Source: Serpens gallinarum (GTDB lineage Bacteria > Pseudomonadota > Gammaproteobacteria > Pseudomonadales > Pseudomonadaceae). Taken from it: a stretch of DNA of 64,000 nucleotides. Below, one piece after another: positions 28,023 to 36,682 of the stretch; position 1 is the stretch's first letter, and every line of letters starts with the position of its first letter. The notes beneath the pieces were generated by a model. The model was given only the letters and a program-made list of their open reading frames with translations, was not told the DNA's origin and searched no databases. The stretch covers positions 186,001 to 250,000 of the forward strand of contig NZ_JACSQG010000002.1 of NCBI RefSeq assembly GCF_014836765.1. Reading direction: 5' to 3'. Both the position numbers and the translations under genes were made by a program.

Positions 28023-29303
28023 TCAGGCCAACTCGTCAAAGCACTCGGCGATAATCTCCAGGCCGCGCTTGAGTTGCGCGTCCGGTACGGTCAGCGGCAC
28101 CAGCACGCGGATTACGTTGTAGTAGGAGCCGCAGGACAACAGGATCAACCCCTTCTCGCGAGCGCGGACGACAACCTGGCTAACCAGCTCGGCATTGGGC
28201 TGATGCGGATCGCCGTCCTTGAACAGCTCGATGGCGACCATGGCACCCAGGCCGCGCACTTCACCGATCACCGGATGCTTGTTCTGCACCTCGCGCAGAG
28301 CGGCCTTGATGGTTTCGCCCACCGCCTGGCTGCGGGCCAGCAGGTTTTCCTCCTCGAATACCTCCATCACGGCGAGGGCCGCGGCGCAGGCGATCGGGCT
28401 GCCCGCGTAGGTGCCGCCCAGGCCGCCGGGGGCGATGGCGTCCATGTACTCGGCCTTGCCGCACACCCCGGACAGCGGGAAACCGCCGGCGATGGACTTG
28501 GCGAAGGTGGTCAGGTCGGCCACCACGCCCATCTGCTCCATGGCGAAGAAAGAACCGGTGCGCCCGGCGCCGGTCTGCACTTCATCGGCAATCAGCAAAA
28601 TGCCGTGCTGATCGCACAGCGCGCGCAGGCGCTGCATGAAATCCTTGGGTGCGGCGTAGAAACCGCCCTCGCCCTGCACCGGTTCGATGATGATCGCCGC
28701 GATATCGCGGGGTTCGGCGTCGTTCTTGAAGATGCGCTCGATGCTGGCCATGGCGTCATCCACGCTGACGCCGTGCAGCGCGTTGGGGTACTGGGCGCGA
28801 AACACGCCACCGGGCATCAGGCCCATGCCGGCGGCATAGGGCACCTGCTTGCCGGTCAGCGACAGGGTCATCATCGTGCGCCCATGGTAGGCGCTGGTGA
28901 AGGCAATCACCCCGGCGCGGCCGGTGGCGGCGCGGGCGATTTTTACGGCGTTCTCCACGGCTTCCGAGCCGCTGGTAACCAGCAGGGTCTTCTTGGCGAA
29001 CTCGCCCGGTACGCGCGCGGCGATCTTCTCGCAGAGTTCGACATAGGGTTCGTAGGCCAGCACCTGGAAGCAGGTGTGGCTCAGCTTGGTCAGTTGTTCC
29101 TGTACGGCAGCGACCACTTTGGGGTGCAGATGACCGGTGTTGAGCACCGCGATGCCGCCGGCGAAATCGATGTATTCGCGGCCTTCGACGTCCCACACCG
29201 TGGCGTTTTCCGCGCGCTCGGCGAAGATCGGGTGAATCTGGCCCACACCGCGCGGGACGGCGGCCATGCGGCGTTGCATCAGCGATTGGTTGGTTTTGCT
29301 CAT
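28023..29303 (-). CDS. gabT: 4-aminobutyrate / 5-aminovalerate aminotransferase
   Basis: This is a class III PLP aminotransferase of 426 residues. The PLP lysine is in TTFAKSIAGGFPLSG, preceded by the DEVQTGAGRTG motif. VTSGSEAVENAVKIAR and EPVQGEGGFY are family hallmarks. It transfers the amino group of GABA, or 5-aminovalerate in lysine degradation, to 2-oxoglutarate. It lies 100 bp downstream of the semialdehyde dehydrogenase gene on the same strand. In Pseudomonas this pair is called gabT/gabD or davT/davD, and sequence cannot decide which substrate prevails. Confidence 0.9.
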   Translation of the reverse strand: MSKTNQSLMQRRMAAVPRGVGQIHPIFAERAENATVWDVEGREYIDFAGGIAVLNTGHLHPKVVAAVQEQLTKLSHTCFQVLAYEPYVELCEKIAARVPGEFAKKTLLVTSGSEAVENAVKIARAATGRAGVIAFTSAYHGRTMMTLSLTGKQVPYAAGMGLMPGGVFRAQYPNALHGVSVDDAMASIERIFKNDAEPRDIAAIIIEPVQGEGGFYAAPKDFMQRLRALCDQHGILLIADEVQTGAGRTGSFFAMEQMGVVADLTTFAKSIAGGFPLSGVCGKAEYMDAIAPGGLGGTYAGSPIACAAALAVMEVFEEENLLARSQAVGETIKAALREVQNKHPVIGEVRGLGAMVAIELFKDGDPHQPNAELVSQVVVRAREKGLILLSCGSYYNVIRVLVPLTVPDAQLKRGLEIIAECFDELA

Positions 29304-29403
29304 GGTGTCCTCTATCGGCGCTCAGTGCGGTTCGGTGGCAAGAGACGTTAACGCGGTTCGGTTGCAGGGTGGATGTCGTTGCGGGCACCCACCCCGGAAG
29401 GTT

Positions 29404-30852
29404 TTACAGCCCTAGGCACAGGTACTTGATTTCCAGGTAATCCTCGATGCCGTACTTGGAGCCTTCGCGGCCCAGGCCCGAGGCCTTGATGCCGCCGAAC
29501 GGCGCCACTTCGTTGGAGATCAGCCCGGTGTTGATGCCGACCATGCCGTACTCCAGCGCCTCGGCGACGCGGAACACCCGCGACAGGTCGCGCGCATAGA
29601 AATACGAGGCCAGGCCGAATTCAGTGTCGTTGGCCATGGCGATCACCTCGTCCTCGTCCTTGAAGCGGAACAGCGGCGCCAGCGGCCCAAAGGTTTCCTC
29701 GCGGGAAATCTTCGCGCTTTTCGGGACGTTCACCAGGATGGTCGGCTCGAAGAAGCTGCCGCCCAACGCATGGGGTTTGCCGCCGGTGACAATCTCGGCG
29801 CCCTGGCCCAGCGCATCGGCGATGTGTTCCTCGACCTTGGCCACCGCCTTGTCATCGATCAGCGGGCCGGTGGTCACGCCTTCGTCGAGGCCGTTGCCGA
29901 TCTTCAGCGTGGCCACGGCGGCCTTGAGCTTTTCCACAAAGGCGTCATACACCCCGTCCTGGATGTACAGGCGGTTGGCGCACACGCAGGTCTGTCCGGC
30001 GTTGCGGTATTTCGAAGCCATGGCGCCTTCCACTGCCTTGTCCAGGTCGGCATCGTCGAAGACGATGAAGGGCGCGTTGCCGCCCAGCTCTAGGGACAGC
30101 TTCTTGATGTCCTGGGCGCACTCGGCCATCAACTGGCGGCCGATCTCGGTCGAGCCGGTGAAGCTCAGCTTGCGCACGATGGGGTTGCTGGTCAGCTCAC
30201 CGCCGATCTCGCCCGCTGAGCCGGTGACCACGCTGAACACGCCCTTGGGAATCCCGGCACGCTCGGCCAGTTCGGCCAGGGCCAGTGCCGAGAAAGGCGT
30301 TTGCGAGGCGGGTTTGAGCACCATGGTGCAGCCGGCGGCCAGCGCCGGACCAACCTTGCGGGTGATCATCGCCGCCGGGAAGTTCCAGGGGGTGATCGCC
30401 GCGGTGACGCCGATCGGCTGCTTGATGACGATGATGCGCTTGTCTGCTTGGTGACCGGGAATGGTATCGCCATAGATGCGCTTGGCTTCCTCGGCAAACC
30501 ATTCCAGGAACGACGCGGCATAGGCGATCTCGCCCTTGGCCTCGGCCAGCGGCTTGCCCTGCTCCAGGGTCATCAGCCGGCCCAGATCGTCCTGGTTTTC
30601 CAGTAACAGTTCATGCCAGCGGCGCAGCTTCTGCGCGCGCTCCTTGGCGGTCAGGGCGCGCCAGGCAGGCAATGCCCGATTGGCGGCGTCGATGGCGCGG
30701 CGCGTCTCGGCCGCGCCCATTTTTGGCACCGAACCCAATACCTCGTTGGTGGCGGGGTTGGTCACCTGAAGCGCCTGGCCGCTGTCGGCATCCTGCCAGG
30801 CGCCATCGATATAGGCCTGCTGACGAAACAAAGTGGGATCGTTGAGCTGCAT
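29404..30852 (-). CDS. gabD: Succinate / glutarate-semialdehyde dehydrogenase (NADP-type)
   Basis: This is a 482-residue aldehyde dehydrogenase. The catalytic Glu is in LSLELGGNAPFIVFDDADL and the catalytic Cys in NAGQTCVCANRLYIQ. TPWNFPAAMITRKVGPALAAGCT is the cofactor-binding region. The product is succinate or glutarate, after the partner aminotransferase step. The ATG at 30852 has an AGGAGG site; a longer frame upstream is unlikely. It is the first gene of the pair. Confidence 0.9.
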   Translation of the reverse strand: MQLNDPTLFRQQAYIDGAWQDADSGQALQVTNPATNEVLGSVPKMGAAETRRAIDAANRALPAWRALTAKERAQKLRRWHELLLENQDDLGRLMTLEQGKPLAEAKGEIAYAASFLEWFAEEAKRIYGDTIPGHQADKRIIVIKQPIGVTAAITPWNFPAAMITRKVGPALAAGCTMVLKPASQTPFSALALAELAERAGIPKGVFSVVTGSAGEIGGELTSNPIVRKLSFTGSTEIGRQLMAECAQDIKKLSLELGGNAPFIVFDDADLDKAVEGAMASKYRNAGQTCVCANRLYIQDGVYDAFVEKLKAAVATLKIGNGLDEGVTTGPLIDDKAVAKVEEHIADALGQGAEIVTGGKPHALGGSFFEPTILVNVPKSAKISREETFGPLAPLFRFKDEDEVIAMANDTEFGLASYFYARDLSRVFRVAEALEYGMVGINTGLISNEVAPFGGIKASGLGREGSKYGIEDYLEIKYLCLGL

Positions 30853-31120
30853 TGAAACCTCCTGTGCCAAAGCCCGGCGCCGGCAGGATTGAATGAGGGA
30901 ACGCGCTTTCTGGTCGGTCTGTGGGGCTGCCGCCCACATTCGCTATCGCTCGTTCGCTCAAAACGGTCTGTTTGAAATACTGAACAAATCCTAGGAGCTT
31001 GTGGGGTGAAGGGCAATGGTCTGTTCGAGAAAATAAACATCACTGTCCAGACTTTTCCTCAGTGAATGCCCTTCGGCTCAAACCCATGTCGGCGTGAAGG
31101 CCCACGCCTGGCTGCAGGCG

Positions 31121-31157
31121 ATACCCCGCCAGTATCGGATGGATACCGAATCAGTAT
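31121..31157 (+). promoter_or_regulatory. Two ATAC-N7-GTAT sites, likely CatR/BenM-type operator
   Basis: The 442-bp gap between gabD and the MHS transporter contains two perfect ATAC-N7-GTAT dyads, at 31121-31135 and 31143-31157. They start 22 bp apart, about two helical turns. This is the known binding consensus of the muconate-responsive regulators BenM and CatM. The regulator gene at 34159-35034 is of that subfamily. The sites lie 138 bp before the transporter start. I see no other supported feature in the gap. Confidence 0.72.
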
Positions 31158-31294
31158 TAGACTCGCCGGTCATTTTCCCAGAATGTAAATCCAAGCGTGT
31201 TCGCAACGCGAGCAGGACACGACTGAAAACCCACATAAATCCAAAAAAACTGGGATGACGAAGAACACCACTGTTTTTCGTCGCGGAGAAGCAC

Positions 31295-32599
31295 ATGAAG
31301 ACTAACAACGAACTGGCTGTCGCCCGTCGTAAAGCGGTCACCGCCGCCGGAATCGGCAACTTCGTCGAATGGTTCGACTTCGTTCTTTACGCTCAATTCG
31401 CTTCAATCATTGCCCTGCATTTCTTCCCTTCGGACAATCCCACCACAGGCCTGCTGGCCACCTTCGCGGTGTTCGCACTGGGCTTCTTTGCTCGCCCGAT
31501 CGGCGGCGTGCTCTTTGGTCACTACGGCGACAAACGCGGTCGCAAGAAGGCCTTGGGCGCTGCGGTATTGATGATGAGCCTGGCGACCCTGGCCATCGGG
31601 CTGACCCCGGCGTATTCCACGATTGGGCTGGCGGCGCCGATCCTGTTGATCATCTGGCGCCTGTTCCAGGGGCTGTCCGCGGGGGGCGAGTACTCTGGTT
31701 CCAGCACCTTCGTTATCGAATACGCGCCCAAGGGCAAGCGCGCGCTGTTCGGCAGCGTAAACCCGATCGCCACGGCGCTGGGCATCATTGGCGGTGCCAG
31801 TGTCGGTCTGCTGATGACCTATGCGCTGTCGCCCGAGCAGGTGCATGACTGGGGCTGGCGCGTGCCGTTCATCATTGCCGGACCGCTGGGTCTGGTCGGC
31901 TTGTACCTGCGCAACCGGGTGGAAGAGTCGCCTGAATTCCAGCAGATGCAGAAGCAGAGCAAACCCGTTCAGCATGCCCCGCTGGTCGAGGCGGTGAAGC
32001 ACGCCAAGAAGAAGATGATGATCATGTTCGGTTGGGCGGCGGTGAACGCCATCGGCTTCTACCTGCTGACCGGCTACATGATCACCTTCATGATCAATAA
32101 CGCTGGCATGGCCCGCGCCGAGGCACTGACCGCGTTCATCGTCGCTTTGAGCGTGTTCTGTGTCGCCTGCCTGGTCGCCGGATGGGCCATCGACCGCTTC
32201 GGCATTCAGAAGATTGCCATTGGCTCCGCACTGTTGATGGCGGCGCTGGTGATGCCGGCCTTCAACATGCTGAGCACCGGCGAGTTGAGCACCGCGATCA
32301 TCGGGCTGAGCCTGTACGGTTTCTCCATCGGAATTATTTCCACGCTCACACCGCTGTTGATGGTGGAGTTGTTCCCGGTGCGCATCCGCTACACCGCCAG
32401 CGCGCTGTCCTACAACCTGGCCTACGCCCTGCTTGGCGGCACTGCGCCCTACATCGCCACCACCCTGGTCGCCCAGACCGGCAGCAATGTATCTCCCGGC
32501 TACTACGTTGCCGCTATCACCCTTGTCGGCCTGTGCGTAGTCCTGGCGGGTTTTTACAGCGACCGTGCCGCCAAGCCGGCCGTTCAGCCCAGCGTTTAA
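31295..32599 (+). CDS. MHS-family MFS transporter (likely aromatic-acid or dicarboxylate uptake)
   Basis: This is a 434-residue twelve-helix proton symporter of the metabolite:H+ symporter family, like KgtP and PcaT. The N-terminal GIGNFVEWFDFVLYAQFAS and the loop GHYGDKRGRKKAL are diagnostic. RLFQGLSAGGEYSGSSTFVIEYAPKGKRA is the conserved central motif. It is the first gene of a run with thiolase and catC (16-bp gap), so it probably imports an intermediate such as muconolactone, beta-ketoadipate or a related acid. That substrate is inference. Confidence 0.85.
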   Translation: MKTNNELAVARRKAVTAAGIGNFVEWFDFVLYAQFASIIALHFFPSDNPTTGLLATFAVFALGFFARPIGGVLFGHYGDKRGRKKALGAAVLMMSLATLAIGLTPAYSTIGLAAPILLIIWRLFQGLSAGGEYSGSSTFVIEYAPKGKRALFGSVNPIATALGIIGGASVGLLMTYALSPEQVHDWGWRVPFIIAGPLGLVGLYLRNRVEESPEFQQMQKQSKPVQHAPLVEAVKHAKKKMMIMFGWAAVNAIGFYLLTGYMITFMINNAGMARAEALTAFIVALSVFCVACLVAGWAIDRFGIQKIAIGSALLMAALVMPAFNMLSTGELSTAIIGLSLYGFSIGIISTLTPLLMVELFPVRIRYTASALSYNLAYALLGGTAPYIATTLVAQTGSNVSPGYYVAAITLVGLCVVLAGFYSDRAAKPAVQPSV

Positions 32600-32614
32600 G
32601 CGAGATCTGCAGCC

Positions 32615-33823
32615 ATGAGAACCGCTCAACCCGTCTTCATCTGCGACTCCGCCAGGACGCCCATCGGGCGCTTCGGCGGGGTGTTCAAGAACCTCAGTGC
32701 CCTGGAGCTGGGTATCCGCACGCTGACTCATCTAGTGGACAAGTCGGGCATTCCCGGTGAGCTGATCGACGAAGTGATCGTCGGTCAGGGCTACGGAACC
32801 TCCGAAGCACCCAACATCGCCCGCGCTCTGATCCTCGATGCCGGCCTGCCGGACAGCGTCTGTGGCTACCAGGTCGACCGCCGCTGCGGCTCTGGCTTGC
32901 AGGCGATCATCGAAGGCTACATGTTGATCCAGAGCGGCCAGGCCGACCTGGTCATTGCCGGCGGCACTGAATCGATGAGTCAGGCACCGTTCTATACCAC
33001 CAGCGCGCGCTGGGGCAGCCACGGCGAAATTACCCTGCGCGACTCGCTCAAGTACGGACGCATGTATGCCGGTGGCCAGCGTCGTCCACTGCCCGGTGGC
33101 ATGATTCAGACGGCGGAAAACCTGCGCCGGGAATTCGCCATCAGCCGCCAGGAGCAGGATGAACTGGCCCTGCAAAGCCATTTGCGTGCCACCCAGGCCG
33201 CAGCGGCCGGCAAGTTCGCCGACGAGATCGTGCCGATCCGCGTCAAGGACAGGCTGATCACCGAAGACGAACATCCGCGTGCCGACAGCACGCTGGAGAA
33301 ACTGGCCAGCCTCAGGCCGATCCTCTCAGCCGAAGATCCGCAGGCCACGGTTACCGCCGGCAACTCGTCGGGGCAGAACGATGCCGCCTGCTTTTGTGTA
33401 CTCGCCAGCGCCCGCATGGTCGAGCGGCTCAATCTCAAGCCACGGGCGGAGCTGCTCGACTGGGCGGTGGCAGGCGTACCCAGCGACACCATGGGTATCG
33501 GCCCGGTACCGGCGACCCGCAAGGTGCTGGCGCGCACGGGCTTGCGTCTGCATGACATGGACCTGATCGAGCTCAATGAGGCCTTCGCCGCCCAGGTCTT
33601 GGCGTGCACACGCCTGCTGGAGCTGGGCCCGGACGACGCCGCTCGACTCAATGTCAACGGTTCGGGGATTTCCCTCGGCCACCCGATCGGCGCCACCGGC
33701 GCGCGCCTGGTCAGCAGTTTGACGGCTGAGCTGGTGCGCAGCGGGGCCCGCTACGGTTTGGCCACTCTATGCATCGGCGGCGGGCAAGGCCTGGCCGCCA
33801 TCATTAAAAACGTAAACAACTAA
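32615..33823 (+). CDS. Thiolase, probable beta-ketoadipyl-CoA thiolase
   Basis: This is a 402-residue thiolase. The acyl-accepting Cys91 is in VDRRCGSGLQAII, the histidine in SLGHPIGATGAR and the second Cys in ATLCIGGGQG. NEAFAAQ is also present. In this cluster the expected reaction is cleavage of 3-oxoadipyl-CoA to succinyl-CoA and acetyl-CoA (PcaF role). The sequence around Cys91 differs a little from PcaF proteins I recall (usually NRLCGSG or similar), so acetoacetyl-CoA thiolase is possible. The symbol pcaF is withheld for that reason. Confidence 0.8.
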   Translation: MRTAQPVFICDSARTPIGRFGGVFKNLSALELGIRTLTHLVDKSGIPGELIDEVIVGQGYGTSEAPNIARALILDAGLPDSVCGYQVDRRCGSGLQAIIEGYMLIQSGQADLVIAGGTESMSQAPFYTTSARWGSHGEITLRDSLKYGRMYAGGQRRPLPGGMIQTAENLRREFAISRQEQDELALQSHLRATQAAAAGKFADEIVPIRVKDRLITEDEHPRADSTLEKLASLRPILSAEDPQATVTAGNSSGQNDAACFCVLASARMVERLNLKPRAELLDWAVAGVPSDTMGIGPVPATRKVLARTGLRLHDMDLIELNEAFAAQVLACTRLLELGPDDAARLNVNGSGISLGHPIGATGARLVSSLTAELVRSGARYGLATLCIGGGQGLAAIIKNVNN

Positions 33824-33841
33824 CAAAAAGAGGTAATTAGT

Positions 33842-34120
33842 ATGCTGTTCATGGTTCAGATGACGGTCAAGAAACCCCACGATATTGATCCGGCTGTATG
33901 GGCGGACATCATTGCGCGCGAACGTGAATACGGCCAGAAATTCATGAAGAACGGCAAGTTCCCGCATATCTGGCGAGTAGTAGGCAAATTCTCCAATGTC
34001 AGCATCTTCGACGTTGAATCGACGGATGAGCTGCATCAGATTCTTTCCAACTTCCCGCTCTTCCCTTATATGGAAATGGAAGTTACTGCGCTGGCGAAAC
34101 ATCCATCTGCATTGAACTGA
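33842..34120 (+). CDS. catC: Muconolactone delta-isomerase
   Basis: This is a 92-residue protein, the usual length of CatC, which forms decamers and converts muconolactone to beta-ketoadipate enol-lactone. MLFMVQMTVKKPHDIDP, HIWRVVGKFSNVSIFDVES and LPLFPYMEMEV-like segments (here NFPLFPYMEMEVTALAKHPS) are diagnostic. It sits 18 bp after the thiolase gene. A strong bidirectional terminator follows. catA and catB, which make its substrate, are not in the window. Confidence 0.92.
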   Translation: MLFMVQMTVKKPHDIDPAVWADIIAREREYGQKFMKNGKFPHIWRVVGKFSNVSIFDVESTDELHQILSNFPLFPYMEMEVTALAKHPSALN

Positions 34121-34127
34121 TAATTAA

Positions 34128-34153
34128 AGAGGGGGAATTTATATTCCCCCTCT
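34128..34153. terminator. Bidirectional terminator between catC and the LysR gene
   Basis: A perfect 11-bp stem, AGAGGGGGAAT and ATTCCCCCTCT, with a TTAT loop lies between the converging catC and regulator genes. Confidence 0.8.
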
Positions 34154-34158
34154 GCTTA

Positions 34159-35034
34159 TCAGAAATTCAACGAGTTAACGGCGTTGTGCAGTAATTGCGA
34201 GGGGTTTTCTTCGCGCCAGACCACCGCCATCTCCACCGAGCGAGGCACGTCGTTGAGGGGAACGTAGACAACCTCCCGGCTGTTGATGACGTCGACCCCT
34301 TCCAGCGACACCGCCACGCCGAGGCCTGCCGCCACCATCATCAGAATGGAATAGGTGTCTTCTGCCTCCTGCACGATCTTCGGGTTGAAGCCGGCTTCGA
34401 CGCAGGCCGCCATGAACACTTCGCGGATGACCGAACCCTCATAAGGCTTGTTGCTGATGAACGCCTCGTTCTGCAAATCCTTGAGGGCGATGCTTTGTTG
34501 TCCAGCCAGAGCATGCTCGGCCGGCAATACTGCGACCAGCCGGTGACTGCTGATGATTTGCGTGCTGAGCCCCACGCAGTTGATGGGTAACAGCACCAGA
34601 CCCGCATCGATCTCGCCGCTGAGCACGCTTTCCAGCACCTGCGACGAGTTGGCGCGCCGGGTGATGCGCATGTCGATACCCGGATAGAAACGGTGAATCG
34701 AACGAATCATGCCCGGCAGTACGCTGGTGGGCAGTGCGCCGGAGAAGCCGCAAAACAATAAACCGTGGCTGCCATTGGCCGCCTTGTTAACCACAGCGAC
34801 AGCCTGTTCGACAGCCAGGCGAATTTTCTTTCCCTCGCGAACCAATTGTTCACCGGCGGGTGTCAATTTTACCCCTTTGGGTAATCGATCGAATAACTGG
34901 ACATCCAGTTCGGCTTCCAATTGCTGGATTTGTTTGGATAAGGGCGGTTGGGCGATATGCAGGCGTTTGGCCGCCTTGCCGATATTCAATTCTTCGGCGA
35001 CGACAAGAAATGATCTAAGCAGTCGGAATTCCAT
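34159..35034 (-). CDS. CatR/BenM-like LysR regulator
   Basis: This is a LysR-type regulator of 291 residues. The helix-turn-helix is in FLVVAEELNIGKAAKRLHIAQPPLSKQIQQLEAEL, the IAQPPLS pattern seen in CatR, CatM and BenM. The ATG at 35034 is preferred because GGGAG is about 10 bases upstream; an ATG at 35043 is too close to it. It is divergent from pcaD and convergent with catC. Matching ATAC-N7-GTAT dyads lie before the transporter gene and an ATAT-N7-GTAT dyad upstream of its own start. cis,cis-Muconate is the likely effector. Confidence 0.82.
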   Translation of the reverse strand: MEFRLLRSFLVVAEELNIGKAAKRLHIAQPPLSKQIQQLEAELDVQLFDRLPKGVKLTPAGEQLVREGKKIRLAVEQAVAVVNKAANGSHGLLFCGFSGALPTSVLPGMIRSIHRFYPGIDMRITRRANSSQVLESVLSGEIDAGLVLLPINCVGLSTQIISSHRLVAVLPAEHALAGQQSIALKDLQNEAFISNKPYEGSVIREVFMAACVEAGFNPKIVQEAEDTYSILMMVAAGLGVAVSLEGVDVINSREVVYVPLNDVPRSVEMAVVWREENPSQLLHNAVNSLNF

Positions 35035-35061
35035 TACTGACATTCTCCCGCTATGAATTGC

Positions 35062-35076
35062 ATATCGAAAAAGTAT
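35062..35076. promoter_or_regulatory. Near-match ATAT-N7-GTAT site between LysR gene and pcaD
   Basis: A one-base variant of the ATAC-N7-GTAT dyad lies 28 bp before the regulator start and about 78 bp before pcaD. It could serve autoregulation and pcaD activation. Confidence 0.45.
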
Positions 35077-35153
35077 TTGAACGAAAAGAAGTGTGCCTCA
35101 ACAATCAATGCCACGCTCATTCAGCCCATTCACAGAATAAAAAGGGGTTAATC

Positions 35154-35903
35154 ATGCTGCACTACACCGTTCACGGCAAAAATAAGCAAAAGACCTTGGT
35201 CATGGGCAGTTCACTGGGAACCTCGTCGGCGATGTGGGACAACATCGTCGGCGCCCTGGCTGAACAGTATCAGGTCATTACTTTCGATACCCGTGGTCAT
35301 GGCCAGTCGCAACACCTGTCCAGTGCGGGTCTGGAGGTCAAGCAGCTGGCCGCCGACGTGATCGAAATCCTCGATCATCTTGATATCCAGACGTTCAGCT
35401 ACGTTGGGCTTTCCCTGGGCGGCGCCATCGGGCAGCAATTGGCCATTGATTACCCGCAACGGGTGGAAAAGCTGGTGCTGTGCTGTACCGCGGCCAAATT
35501 CGGTGATGCCCAGGTCTGGCTGGACCGCGCCGCCAAGGTACGCAACGAAGGCATGGCCTGGCTGCTCGAGCCGACCAAGGGGCGCTGGTACACGCCGGGC
35601 TTCATGGAAACCAGCCCGTTCGCCCGCACGCTGCTGGATGAAATGCTCACCCTTGATGCCGAAGGCTATGCCGCTGTCTGCGAGACGGTTTCCCGTTTCG
35701 ATGCCCGCGCCGACCTGGGCCGCATCAACTGCCCGACGCTGGCCATCGCAGGCACGGAAGACCTGTCCACCCCGGTGGCGGTCATGCAAGAACTCGCCAA
35801 TGGCATTCCCAATGCTCGCCTCATCGCGGTTCAGGGCGCTGCGCATATCGGCAACGTCGAGAAGCCGGGCGAGTTCCTTGCTGCCATCCAGGCCTTTGTC
35901 TGA
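35154..35903 (+). CDS. pcaD: 3-oxoadipate enol-lactonase
   Basis: This is an alpha/beta hydrolase of 249 residues that opens beta-ketoadipate enol-lactone to beta-ketoadipate. The nucleophile Ser87 is in YVGLSLGGAIG, the acid Asp in IAGTEDLSTPV and the His in GAAHIGNVEKPGEF. MGSSLGTSSAMWDN near residue 17 and FDTRGHGQS fit PcaD. The ATG at 35154 has AGGGG upstream; an earlier in-frame start would add 32 unlikely residues. It acts on the CatC product. Confidence 0.9.
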   Translation: MLHYTVHGKNKQKTLVMGSSLGTSSAMWDNIVGALAEQYQVITFDTRGHGQSQHLSSAGLEVKQLAADVIEILDHLDIQTFSYVGLSLGGAIGQQLAIDYPQRVEKLVLCCTAAKFGDAQVWLDRAAKVRNEGMAWLLEPTKGRWYTPGFMETSPFARTLLDEMLTLDAEGYAAVCETVSRFDARADLGRINCPTLAIAGTEDLSTPVAVMQELANGIPNARLIAVQGAAHIGNVEKPGEFLAAIQAFV

Positions 35904-36006
35904 AGTCCTGAAACGCGGTCATCTTGCGAAGACGTGGACTCCAGAAGCCTGTGGCCTGGGTTTGCGCCTTTGTGAGTCATTTCTAACTTGGTGACGGTTT
36001 TTATCC

Positions 36007-36666
36007 ATGATCGACAAACTGCTGGGCAGTGCCGCCGATGCGGTGGCCTGCATCGAGGACGGTGCAACCATCGCCATTGGCGGTTTTGGTGGGGCCGGAC
36101 AGCCCGAAGTTTTGATTGATGCGCTGATCGAGCACGGTGCCCGCGAACTGACGCTGGTCAGCAACAACGCGGGCAACGGCGATGTCGGCATTGCCGCGCT
36201 GCTCAAGGCTGGCCGGGTGAGGAAGATCCTCTGCTCGTTTCCGCGCATGAGCCATTCCTACGTATTCGAAGAACTCTATCGCGCCGGCAAGATCGAGCTT
36301 GAGCTGGTGCCCCAGGGCAACCTTGCCGAGCGCCTGCGTGCCGCCGGCACCGGCATCGGCGCCTTCTATACGCCCACCGGCTACGGCACCTTGCTCGCCG
36401 AGGGCAAGGAAACCCGGGAGATCAACGGCCGCCAGTACGTGCTCGAATACCCGATCCATGTGGACTACGCCGTGATCAAGGCTGAAGTCGGCGACCGCTG
36501 GGGCAACCTGGTGTATCGCAAGACCGCCCGCAACTTTGGTCCTGTGATGGCCATGGCTGCCCGTCACACCATCGCTTCGGTGGGCCGGGTGTGCGAGCTG
36601 GGCGAGCTGGACCCGGAAGCCGTGGTCACCCCCGGTATCTTCGTCAAGAGCCTGGTCTGCCGCTAA
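36007..36666 (+). CDS. pcaI: 3-oxoadipate CoA-transferase subunit A
   Basis: This is a 219-residue alpha subunit of a succinyl-CoA:3-oxoadipate CoA-transferase. GATIAIGGFGGAGQPEVLIDAL, NNAGNGDVGIAALL and LVPQGNLAERLRAAGTGIGAFYTPTGYGT are family hallmarks. It pairs with the next gene (16-bp gap). It lies 103 bp after pcaD, in the same direction. A 3-oxoacid (acetoacetate) transferase would look similar; the neighbours favour beta-ketoadipate. Confidence 0.9.
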   Translation: MIDKLLGSAADAVACIEDGATIAIGGFGGAGQPEVLIDALIEHGARELTLVSNNAGNGDVGIAALLKAGRVRKILCSFPRMSHSYVFEELYRAGKIELELVPQGNLAERLRAAGTGIGAFYTPTGYGTLLAEGKETREINGRQYVLEYPIHVDYAVIKAEVGDRWGNLVYRKTARNFGPVMAMAARHTIASVGRVCELGELDPEAVVTPGIFVKSLVCR

Positions 36667-36682
36667 CCCTGGAGTCTTTATC

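Noticed and set aside
28074-29351. 425-codon frame antisense to gabT
   Set aside because: Antisense shadow of a clear aminotransferase gene, with no recognisable domain.
31403-32731. 442-codon frame antisense to the MHS transporter
   Set aside because: Shadow frame rich in Gln, Gly and His, a typical artefact of high-GC DNA.
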